Of a stretch of 64,000 bases of DNA, positions 50,002 through 57,839 are shown in pieces. Position numbers and translations under genes: made by a program. Below the pieces are notes generated by a model. The model had not been told where the DNA came from. It did no database searches and saw nothing but the letters and a program-made list of their open reading frames with translations. Origin of the DNA: Agromyces sp. SYSU T00194 (GTDB lineage Bacteria > Actinomycetota > Actinomycetes > Actinomycetales > Microbacteriaceae); the NCBI RefSeq assembly GCF_040496035.1, contig NZ_JBEPJZ010000001.1, forward strand, positions 434,001-498,000, in the 5' to 3' direction. Each line of letters starts with the position of its first letter. Position 1 is the first letter of the stretch.

Positions 50002-51405
50002 ATGACGTCACGATCTACGCACGCACGCCGTCGGCTCGCCGTCGGTGCCGCCCTGGCCCTCGCGGTCGCCGGCACCACCGTCGCCGGGGCCGCCTACGCC
50101 GTTCCGCCGCAGGCACCGGCGGCCGCGGGGCCGACCACGACGAGCCTGGCGCCGGCGGTGAAGCACACCGGGAAGGCGCCGACCGGCTACGAGGTGACCT
50201 TCAGCCTCTACGCGCCCGACGCCGATCGCGTGCAGATCAAGGGCGAGTGGTACTTCGAGCGCCCCAGCGAGCTCACCCGGATCGCGGGCACGCCCGACAA
50301 CCCCGTCGTCGAGACGCAGGGCATTCTCCCCGCCGACTGGGAGCCGGGCGACGTGCCGATCGCCTACCCGAACGCCACGGCGGCCAACTGGCCGGTGATC
50401 GACATGTCCGAGCGCGGCAACAGCGGCGTCTGGACGTGGACCACCCCGCTGCCCTCCGGCGTGTTCACCTACGGCTACTTCGTCGACTGCGAGACCGACG
50501 ACGGCAGCGGCTGCACCCAGGTCGCCGACCCGGCGAACCTCCCGTGGAACGAGACCGAGGACGGCACGATCGGCTCGACCGAGCCGAACAGCCAGGTGTA
50601 CGTGCCGTCCGACCCCGAGTTCGACACCGTCGACTACTCGTGGAGCGGGCCGGCCGACGAGCAGGGCGAGCTCACGCACGTGACCTACGCCTCCCCGGGC
50701 CACGTCTCGCCTGCGGACGAGAACTACCTGACCGTGTACACCCCGCCGGGGTACGACCCCGAGCGTGCCGAGCCGTACCCGACGCTCTACCTGCTGCACG
50801 GCGGTGGCGGCAACGAGATCGACTGGACCACCCAGGGCGCGGCGAACGACATCCTCGACAACCTGATCGCGACCGGTGAGACCGTGCCGATGGTAGTCGT
50901 GATGCCGAACAACGGCGGGTACCCGGGCTCCGACTTCAACGAGGCGTTCGACCGCGACGTCATCGACAACGTCATCCCGTACATCGAGGCGAACTACCAT
51001 GTCGTCGAGGACGCCGACGGCCGCGCCTTCTCGGGCCTCTCGGCCGGCGGCATCGCGACCAACTCGTTCATGCTGAAGTACCCGGAGACCTTCCAGTACT
51101 ACGGCATGATGAGCGCAGGGCTGGCACCCGCCTACGCCGAGCTGACCGAGGAGCAGGCCGACCCGCTGCGCGACAAGTCGATCCTGATCGGCGGCGGGTG
51201 GCAGGACCCGATCCACGCCGTCGGGTTCCGCACCAACCACACCGGCCCGGCCAACCAGGTCGCCACGTTCGTCGCGGCGGAGATCCCGGTGACCACGGAC
51301 TTCTTCCACGGCGGGCACGAGTGGTACGTCTGGCGCATCCTGCTCAAGGACTTCGTGACCAAGGTGGCGTTCGCCCCGGCCGCGTTCGGCGAGTGGAACG
51401 GCTGA
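50002..51405 (+). CDS. Secreted alpha/beta-hydrolase esterase with N-terminal E-set domain
   Basis: A 467-residue exported enzyme. A signal peptide with a twin-Arg-like basic start (ARRRLAVG) and hydrophobic core ends near AYA (about residue 33). Residues about 50-165 form an E-set/CBM48-like beta-sandwich (FSLYAPDADRVQIKGEW). The esterase domain (about 230-460) has oxyanion motif YLLHGGGGNE, nucleophile Ser347 in SGLSAGG and His439 in HGGHEW, the layout of CE1-type feruloyl/acetyl esterases and of the Fes/IroD-like fold. It probably removes acyl groups from plant polysaccharide outside the cell. It is monocistronic, between its own promoter and terminator. Confidence 0.85.
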   Translation: MTSRSTHARRRLAVGAALALAVAGTTVAGAAYAVPPQAPAAAGPTTTSLAPAVKHTGKAPTGYEVTFSLYAPDADRVQIKGEWYFERPSELTRIAGTPDNPVVETQGILPADWEPGDVPIAYPNATAANWPVIDMSERGNSGVWTWTTPLPSGVFTYGYFVDCETDDGSGCTQVADPANLPWNETEDGTIGSTEPNSQVYVPSDPEFDTVDYSWSGPADEQGELTHVTYASPGHVSPADENYLTVYTPPGYDPERAEPYPTLYLLHGGGGNEIDWTTQGAANDILDNLIATGETVPMVVVMPNNGGYPGSDFNEAFDRDVIDNVIPYIEANYHVVEDADGRAFSGLSAGGIATNSFMLKYPETFQYYGMMSAGLAPAYAELTEEQADPLRDKSILIGGGWQDPIHAVGFRTNHTGPANQVATFVAAEIPVTTDFFHGGHEWYVWRILLKDFVTKVAFAPAAFGEWNG

Positions 51406-51418
51406 TCGCACGCTGACC

Positions 51419-51452
51419 CACGGCGGGCGGGGCGGAGGCCCCGCCCGCCGTG
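51419..51452. terminator. Strong hairpin terminator after the esterase gene
   Basis: A perfect 15-bp GC stem (51419-51433 with 51438-51452) and a 4-nt loop begin 13 bp after the stop. Confidence 0.8.
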
Positions 51453-51526
51453 GCGGGCAGGGGGGTCGGGCGGCGGATGCCACGGGCGAACCTGACGACG
51501 CCGTCGGACGTGCGTCCGTCGAACCG

Positions 51527-51554
51527 TTGCGGTTCGCGGGAGCACGCGTAATGT
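51527..51554 (+). promoter_or_regulatory. Promoter candidate of the small His-rich protein gene
   Basis: TTGCGG (51527-51532), a 16-bp spacer and TAATGT (51549-51554) precede the ATG by 39 bp. The -10 box is good; the -35 is weak. Confidence 0.45.
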
Positions 51555-51593
51555 GAGGCTTGCTCAGTTCTCCCCGGATCAGAGAGCACCCCG

Positions 51594-51827
51594 ATGTACA
51601 CGTCCGAGATCCCGTTGATGGACAGCGCCATCACCGCGCACGAACGACGACTGCACGAGCGCGCCTGGGCGGTGCGCCGCCGCGAGCTGGAGGCCGCGCG
51701 CGCCGCGGACGTCGCCACCGCACCCGAGCCGGAGCCGCTGCACCACGGCCTGCGCGCCCTCTTCGACCGCTGGTTCGGCGGCCACGGACACGGGCACGGC
51801 CACCACGGCGCCCGCATCGCGCACTGA
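51594..51827 (+). CDS. Small His-rich C-terminal protein, hypothetical
   Basis: A 77-residue protein of unknown function. Residues 10-40 form a charged helix rich in Arg, Glu and Ala (AITAHERRLHERAWAVRRRELEAARAAD). A short amphipathic stretch LHHGLRALFDRWFGG (49-63) follows, and the end is Gly/His-rich (HGHGHGHH), suitable for metal binding. The frame has the usual strong third-position GC and its own promoter-like sequence. An AGAGAG ribosome-like site precedes the ATG. No family is recognised. Confidence 0.6.
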   Translation: MYTSEIPLMDSAITAHERRLHERAWAVRRRELEAARAADVATAPEPEPLHHGLRALFDRWFGGHGHGHGHHGARIAH

Positions 51828-51878
51828 ACGCACCGCCGCCCCGCCCGGCGGCCCGGGGCATCCGCTCGCCCGACCGAC

Positions 51879-53318
51879 TCAGCCGACCGAGGCCCAGTCC
51901 GGCGTCGCAGAAGCGCCCCGCGCGCGCTCGAACCATCGCGCCGCCCGCAGCAGCTCGACGTCGTCGAAGCGTCGGCCCGCGAGCTGCACGCCGACCGGCC
52001 GCCCGTCGGCCGTGAAGCCCGCGTTGACCGAGACCGCGGGCTGGTCGGAGACGTTGTACGGCGCCGTGAAGCCGATGTGGTGCAACGAGGTGTCCGGATC
52101 GTTCGACGGCATCGGCCATTCGGCGGGGAAGGCGGCGTCCGGCGAGACCGGCGAGACGACGACGTCGTACGGCAGCGTCGCGGCGACGGTCGCCGCCCGC
52201 AGCGCCTGCACCTGCTGGAAGGCGTCCAGCACGGCGAGGCCGTCGGCGCCGCGCGCGCCCTCGGTCCAGTCGAGGATGAACGGCAGCACGCGCGCGCGTC
52301 GCTCCGGGGGCATCCGCTCGAGGTCGAGCAGCGAGCGGGCGCGCAGGAACAGGTCGAGCCCGTCGAGCATCTCCGGGCTCGCGAACGGTGCGATCTCGTC
52401 GACCTCGGCGCCCGCGTCGGCGAACCGGCCGACGACACCGCGCACGACCGCGGCGACCTCGGGGGCGACGGCCGCACCCCACCCGGCGTCGAGGTGCCAG
52501 GCGACCCGCAGCCCGCGCACGTGCTCGCGCGGCCGATCGCGCACCCGGGCCCACGGCAGCGCGACCGGCACCTGCGTGTGGTCGCGCGCGTCGGTGCCCG
52601 TCGCGACCTCGAGGAACCGCGAGGCGTCGTCGACCGTGCGGGCGAGCGGCCCGATGCAGCGCCAGGGGTAGGGCGGGTCGACGGGCACCAGCCCGTGGGT
52701 CGGCTTGTGCCCGACGAGCCCGAGCCAGCTCGCCGGCAGCCGCACCGAGCCGCCGATGTCGCTGCCGGAGTGCACGGGGCCGAGGGATGCCGCCGCGGCG
52801 GCGCCCGCACCGCCGCTCGACCCGCCGACCGTCCAGGCCGGGTTCCACGGGCTGCGGGTGATGCCGTGCAGGCTCGAGACGCCCGACGAGAGCATGCCGA
52901 AGTCGGGCATGACGGTCGTGCCGAAGCGCACCGCGCCGCCGGCGGCGAGCAGTCGTGCGATCGGGCCGTCGGTCGCGGCCGGGCCCGCGTCGTCCCACGC
53001 GGCGGTGCCCGACGGCTGCGGGGTGCCCGCGGTGGCGACGTTCTCCTTGATCGTGATCGGCACGCCGTCGAGTGGTCCGGCCGGGGCATCCGCCGCCCAG
53101 CGTCGTGCGCTCGCGATCGCCGCGGTCCGGGCCTCAGCGGGTGCGAGCCGGTAGAAGGCGTTCAGTCGCGGCTCCAGGCGGTCGACGCGGGCGAGCACTG
53201 CGTCGAGCACGTCGACCGGGTCGAACGCACGGGTGCGGTAGCCGGCGACCACCTCCCCGGCGGTGCGCAGGGCCAGGTCGTCGGATGCGCCGGGCGCACG
53301 CGCGTCGGAGCCGCTCAT
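51879..53318 (-). CDS. Amidase-signature family amidase
   Basis: A 479-residue amidase. The Ser-cisSer-Lys triad is visible: Lys91 (PITIKENVA), cis-Ser167/168 (GGSSGG) and nucleophile Ser191 (GSDIGGSVR). The domain covers nearly the whole protein. Family enzymes hydrolyse amide bonds of many small molecules; the substrate is not predictable. The ATG at 53318 follows GGGGAGG; a frame extension upstream lacks a good start. It is not obviously linked to the sugar operons and converges on the small His-rich gene. Confidence 0.88.
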   Translation of the reverse strand: MSGSDARAPGASDDLALRTAGEVVAGYRTRAFDPVDVLDAVLARVDRLEPRLNAFYRLAPAEARTAAIASARRWAADAPAGPLDGVPITIKENVATAGTPQPSGTAAWDDAGPAATDGPIARLLAAGGAVRFGTTVMPDFGMLSSGVSSLHGITRSPWNPAWTVGGSSGGAGAAAAASLGPVHSGSDIGGSVRLPASWLGLVGHKPTHGLVPVDPPYPWRCIGPLARTVDDASRFLEVATGTDARDHTQVPVALPWARVRDRPREHVRGLRVAWHLDAGWGAAVAPEVAAVVRGVVGRFADAGAEVDEIAPFASPEMLDGLDLFLRARSLLDLERMPPERRARVLPFILDWTEGARGADGLAVLDAFQQVQALRAATVAATLPYDVVVSPVSPDAAFPAEWPMPSNDPDTSLHHIGFTAPYNVSDQPAVSVNAGFTADGRPVGVQLAGRRFDDVELLRAARWFERARGASATPDWASVG

Positions 53319-53400
53319 GTGCGTTCGGCCTCCCCTCCCCGCGCCTCGCGGTGCGAACAGCCTAGGGCGCGGAGCCACGCAGGCACCGCGCCCGGGGCGA

Positions 53401-55713
53401 TCACCAGGCCAGCTCGGCCCCTCCCCCGGCCGCCTCGACCGCTGCGCCGCCCGCGATGCGCAGGCGCCACCCGTCGGCGACGTCGCCGGTGGCCGTCGCG
53501 CGGCCGTCGGCCCACTCGACCACGAAGGTGCCGACGCGACCCTCGGGCGTCGTGACCGTCACCTCGCGGCGGCCGGCGCCCTCGCCCGGGTAGAGCTCGA
53601 GCACGAGCCCGTCGAGGTAGTCGTGGTCGGGCCGGTCGTCGCGGCCGCCCCGGGCCAGCACCGCGCCGTCGCGCACGTAGAGCGGCAGCGAGAGCATGTC
53701 GTGCACCTCGCGGCGCCAGCGACCGCCCGCGACGCGCTCGCCGGTCAGCAGGTGCGTCCAGCCGCCGTCGGGCAGGTAGAGGTCCACCTCGCCGTCGGCC
53801 GAGAACACGGGTGCGACGAGCAGGTCGTCACCCAGCAGGTACTGGCGATCGAGGTGGGTCATCGCGGGGTCGCCGGGGTAGGCCAGCTGCATCGGGCGCA
53901 TGACGGGGATGCCCCGCTCGTGCGCCGCGATGCCCGCCTGGTAGAGCATCGGCATGAGCTCGAGCTTCAGCCGGGTGAAGCGCCGGGTGACCTCGACGGC
54001 CTCGTCGTCGAACGCCCACGGCACCCGGTACGACTCGCTGCCGTGCAGCCGGGAGTGGCTCGAGAGCAGGCCGAACGCGGTCCAGCGTTTGAACACGCCG
54101 GGGTCGGGCGTGCCCTCGAAGCCGCCGATGTCGTGGCTCCAGAACCCGAAGCCCGACATGGCCAGCGACAGCCCGCCGCGCAGGGTCTCGGCCATCGACT
54201 CGTACGTCGACGTGCAGTCGCCGCCCCAGTGCACGGGCATCCGCTGGCCGCCGGCCGTCGCGGCACGCGCGAACACGACCGCGTCGCCCGCGCCGCGCTC
54301 CTCCTCCAGCACGGCGAAGACCGCCTCGTTGTAGCGCTGCGCGTAGAGATTGTGCATCGCCTCGGGGTCGCGGCCGTCGGCGTAGACGACGTCGATCGGG
54401 ATGCGCTCGCCGAAGTCGGTCTTGAAGCAGTCGACGCCCTGGTCGAGCAGCACGCGCAGCTTGGACTGGAACCATGCCGAGGCATCCGGGTTCGTGAAGT
54501 CGACGAGGGCCATGCCGGCCTGCCACATGTCCCACTGCCAGACGCTGCCGTCGGGGCGGCGCACGAGGTAGCCGAGCTCCCGCGCCTCGGCGAACAGCGG
54601 CGAGCGCTGCCCGAGGTACGGGTTGATCCAGACGCAGACGCGGAGGTCCTTGTCGTGCAGTCGCGCGAGCATGCCCTCGGGGTCGGGGAACACGCGCGCA
54701 TCCCACTCGAAGTCCGACCAGTTGAACTCGCGCATCCAGAAGCAGTCGAAGTGGAACACCGACAGGGGGATGTCGCGGTCGGCCATGCCGTCGATGAAGC
54801 TCGTGACCGTGGCCTCGTCGTAGTCGGTGGTGAAGCTCGTCGACAGCCAGAGGCCGTACGACCAGGCGGGCACCTGCGCGGGCCGGCCGGTGAGCCGGGT
54901 GTAGCGGTCGAGCACGGTCGCCGGGTCGCCGGCGATCACGTAGTACTGCAGCGCCTCGCCCGAGACGGAGAACTGCACGCGCTCGACGCTCTCGGTGCCG
55001 ACCTCGAACGACACGTGGCCGGGGTCGTCGACCAGCACCCCGTAGCCGCGATCGGAGAGGTAGAACGGCACGTTCTTGTACGCCTGCTCGCTCGAGGTGC
55101 CCCCGTCGGCGTTCCAGATGTCGATCGCCTGGCCGTTCTTCACGAGCGGGCCGAACCGCTCGCCGAAGCCGTAGACGTGCTCGCCCACGCCGAGCGCGAG
55201 CTGCTCGTGCAGGTAGGTGGGCGCGTGGTGGCGCTGCCCGTTGCGCCCGGTCTCGTTGATGGGCGCGGGCTCCACGTGGGCGTCGGGCGCGAGGCGCAGG
55301 TAGCCGACCGACTTGTGCCCGCTCGAGGTGAGGGTGCGGCCCGCCGACTCGAACGCGAGCGACCACGGGGCGCCGGCCGTGACGCGCGCGGTGAGGTCGC
55401 CGCTGGTGAGGGTGCCGCCGTGCTCGTCGACGACGACCGTGCCGTGGCCGGGTTCGGCACCGGGCAGGTCGAAGCCGCCGCGCTCGTGCGCGCCGCGGTG
55501 GTGCTCGACGCGCACGCCGATGACGCCGGGCAGCGGCGACGTGAGCGTGACGGTGAGCGTGGGCCGGTTCAGCGTGTCGCCGCGGCGGTCGATGACCTTG
55601 GTGGGCGCGGTGACCTCGAGCGCGTGCTCGCGCGGCGCGAGGTCGTACGCCTCCTGCGCGTAGAGCGCGTCGACGCCGGGGCGGAGCGCCCAGAACCCGT
55701 CGGTGAACTTCAT
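53401..55713 (-). CDS. GH31 alpha-xylosidase, YicI-like
   Basis: A 770-residue family GH31 glycosidase without a signal peptide. The nucleophile Asp433 is in CFKTDFGERIP and the acid/base Asp499 in HWGGDCTS; the LDCFWMREFNWSDFEWD-like segment near 325 and the total length match E. coli alpha-xylosidase YicI rather than alpha-glucosidases. It would remove alpha-1,6-linked xylose from the non-reducing end of xyloglucan fragments such as isoprimeverose-type oligosaccharides. It is the last gene of the importer operon; its start overlaps the GH42 stop (ATGA). Confidence 0.9.
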   Translation of the reverse strand: MKFTDGFWALRPGVDALYAQEAYDLAPREHALEVTAPTKVIDRRGDTLNRPTLTVTLTSPLPGVIGVRVEHHRGAHERGGFDLPGAEPGHGTVVVDEHGGTLTSGDLTARVTAGAPWSLAFESAGRTLTSSGHKSVGYLRLAPDAHVEPAPINETGRNGQRHHAPTYLHEQLALGVGEHVYGFGERFGPLVKNGQAIDIWNADGGTSSEQAYKNVPFYLSDRGYGVLVDDPGHVSFEVGTESVERVQFSVSGEALQYYVIAGDPATVLDRYTRLTGRPAQVPAWSYGLWLSTSFTTDYDEATVTSFIDGMADRDIPLSVFHFDCFWMREFNWSDFEWDARVFPDPEGMLARLHDKDLRVCVWINPYLGQRSPLFAEARELGYLVRRPDGSVWQWDMWQAGMALVDFTNPDASAWFQSKLRVLLDQGVDCFKTDFGERIPIDVVYADGRDPEAMHNLYAQRYNEAVFAVLEEERGAGDAVVFARAATAGGQRMPVHWGGDCTSTYESMAETLRGGLSLAMSGFGFWSHDIGGFEGTPDPGVFKRWTAFGLLSSHSRLHGSESYRVPWAFDDEAVEVTRRFTRLKLELMPMLYQAGIAAHERGIPVMRPMQLAYPGDPAMTHLDRQYLLGDDLLVAPVFSADGEVDLYLPDGGWTHLLTGERVAGGRWRREVHDMLSLPLYVRDGAVLARGGRDDRPDHDYLDGLVLELYPGEGAGRREVTVTTPEGRVGTFVVEWADGRATATGDVADGWRLRIAGGAAVEAAGGGAELAW

Positions 55714-57761
55714 CGGGGGTCCTCCTCGATCACGCGCACGGCGCCGGCGGGCACGACGAGCGCGCCGTCGACGGCGGTGCCGTCGAGCAGGTCGCGTCCG
55801 GTCGCGATGATGGTGCGGTCGGATGCCGCGTGGTTGATCGCGAACAGGTAGGAGCGGCCGTCGTCGTGGACGCGCCGCACCACCTCCGTTCCCGGGCCGT
55901 CGACGTCGGCGACGGGGGTCACGCCCGCGTGCGCGGCGAACGTGCGCGCGAGCGCCACGAGGCCGTCGTGGTCGAGGCGGGTCGCGAGGAAGGTCGCGCT
56001 GCCGGCGCCGGCGGTGCGGCGGGTCACGGCGGGCGTGCCGGCGAGGGCGCCGTCGGCGAGCCGGGCGAGCACCTCGGTGCCCGGGCCGACCTCCACGCGC
56101 TCGGTCCAGAGGGTCGCGACGGACCCGTCGTCGAGCGCGAGGCGCTCATCGGCGAACAACGGGAAGAACTCGTCGACGCGCACGCCGAGCAGGTCGCGGA
56201 ACGCGCCCGGGTAGCCGCCCGTGCGCACGCGGTTCGTCTCGTCGACGATGCCGGAGAGGTAGCTGACGAGCACGTGCCCGCCCGACTCGGCGAAGGCAAG
56301 CACTGCGTCGGCTGTGGCATCCGTCGCGAGGAACAGGGTCGGCACGACGAGCGCCCGGTACCCGTCGAGCGGGTCGCCCGGGCGGAGCACGTCGACGGCG
56401 ATGCCGAGCTCGGTGAGGGCGCGGTGCAGCGCACGCGGCAGGTCGACCGCGGTCACGAGCTCGCTCGGCGTGCGGCCGCTCGCCCAGGCGGCGGCCGCCT
56501 CGTGGTCGAAGAGCAGCGCGACCTGCGCGCGCGCGACGCGCGAGCCCACGACGGGTGCGAGCGCACGCAACGTGGCGCCGAGCGCCACGACGTCGCGGTA
56601 GACCTGCGAGTCGGCGCCGGCGTGGGGCACCATCGCCGAGTGGAACTGCTCCGACCCGGCGGTCGACTGCCGCCACTGGAAGAACATCGCGCCGTCGGCG
56701 CCGCGCGCGATGTGGGCGAGGGTGTTGCGCGCCATCTCGCCCGGCTCCTTGGCACGGTTGACGGGCTGCCAGTTGACCGCCGCGGTGGAGTGCTCGATGA
56801 GCAGCCACGGGCGACCGCCGGCCATGCCGCGCGAGCGGTCGGCGCAGAACGCCAGGTCGGCCTCGCGGTGCGGGTCGGCGCCGATCGTGTAGTGGTCGTT
56901 GGCGACGAGGTCGACCTCCTCGGCCCAGCGCGCGTAGTCGGCGACGCCGGGGTTCGCCTGCACCATGAAGTTGGTCGTCACGGGGATGCCGGGCGTGACC
57001 TCGCGCAGCACCCGGCGCTCGGCGAGGTGGTGGCCGAGCAGCGCGTCGGAGGTGAAGCGCTCGAAGTCGAGCAGCAGGCCCGGGTTGTGCTGGGTGCGGT
57101 TGTGCCGGGGCGGCTCGACCTGCGCGAACGACGTGTAGCGGTGGCCCCAGAAGGCACTCCCCCAGGCGTCGTTCATCGCGTCGACGTCGCCGTACCTCGC
57201 GGCGAGCCAGTCGCGCCACGCCACCGCCGTCTCCTCGCCGTAGCAGCGCGCGTTCTCGTTGCCGAGCTCGTTGCTCACGTGCCACATGCGCAGCGCGGGG
57301 TGGTCGCCGTAGCGCTCGGCGATCGCCCGCACCATGCGCAGCGCGTAGCGCCGGAACGTCGCCGAGCTCGGCGACCACGCGAGCCTGCCGCCCTGCGCGG
57401 TGCGACGGCCGTCGGCGTCGACGGTCGCGATCTCGGGATGCGCCTGCAGCAGCCAGATCGGCGGCGCGGCGGTCGGCGTGGCCAGGTTCACCCCGATGCC
57501 GCCGGCGTGCAGCAGGTCCATGATGCGGTCGAGCCAGCCCCACTCGAACACGCCGTCGGCGACCTCGAGCAGCCCCCAGCTGAACACGCCGAGGTTCACG
57601 AGGTTCACCCCGGCGCGCTGCATCAGCGCGACGTCCTCGGCCCATACGTCCTCGGGCCACTGCTCGGGGCTGTAGTCGCCGCCGTAGGCGAGCCCGTCGG
57701 CGAGCCACGGGAACGCCGTGGGGCCGGCCAGGTCGGCGGAGTGGGAGGTGAAGCTGGTCAT
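55710..57761 (-). CDS. GH42 beta-galactosidase
   Basis: A 683-residue GH42 enzyme without signal peptide. The start YGGDYSPEQWPEDVWAEDV, acid/base Glu165 in HVSNELGNE and nucleophile Glu323 in LLIEHST are all in place. The trimerisation domain (about 395-600) and C-terminal beta-domain complete the usual length. It hydrolyses terminal beta-galactose; in this operon the likely bond is the galactose of the xyloglucan side chain. It overlaps the GH31 gene by four bases and follows the GH95 gene after 78 bp of featureless sequence. Confidence 0.92.
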   Translation of the reverse strand: MTSFTSHSADLAGPTAFPWLADGLAYGGDYSPEQWPEDVWAEDVALMQRAGVNLVNLGVFSWGLLEVADGVFEWGWLDRIMDLLHAGGIGVNLATPTAAPPIWLLQAHPEIATVDADGRRTAQGGRLAWSPSSATFRRYALRMVRAIAERYGDHPALRMWHVSNELGNENARCYGEETAVAWRDWLAARYGDVDAMNDAWGSAFWGHRYTSFAQVEPPRHNRTQHNPGLLLDFERFTSDALLGHHLAERRVLREVTPGIPVTTNFMVQANPGVADYARWAEEVDLVANDHYTIGADPHREADLAFCADRSRGMAGGRPWLLIEHSTAAVNWQPVNRAKEPGEMARNTLAHIARGADGAMFFQWRQSTAGSEQFHSAMVPHAGADSQVYRDVVALGATLRALAPVVGSRVARAQVALLFDHEAAAAWASGRTPSELVTAVDLPRALHRALTELGIAVDVLRPGDPLDGYRALVVPTLFLATDATADAVLAFAESGGHVLVSYLSGIVDETNRVRTGGYPGAFRDLLGVRVDEFFPLFADERLALDDGSVATLWTERVEVGPGTEVLARLADGALAGTPAVTRRTAGAGSATFLATRLDHDGLVALARTFAAHAGVTPVADVDGPGTEVVRRVHDDGRSYLFAINHAASDRTIIATGRDLLDGTAVDGALVVPAGAVRVIEEDPR

Positions 57762-57839
57762 CGGGGTCTTTCTCGTGAGGGGCGACGGTGGCGGAGGCGG
57801 GTGGGCTGCGGCGGGCTGGGCGGATGCGGTCGGAGGCGG

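Noticed and set aside
51835..51852. GCCGCC/GGCGGC hairpin between the small His-rich gene and the amidase
   Set aside because: Only six GC pairs in a region where such repeats arise by chance; not strong enough to call a terminator.
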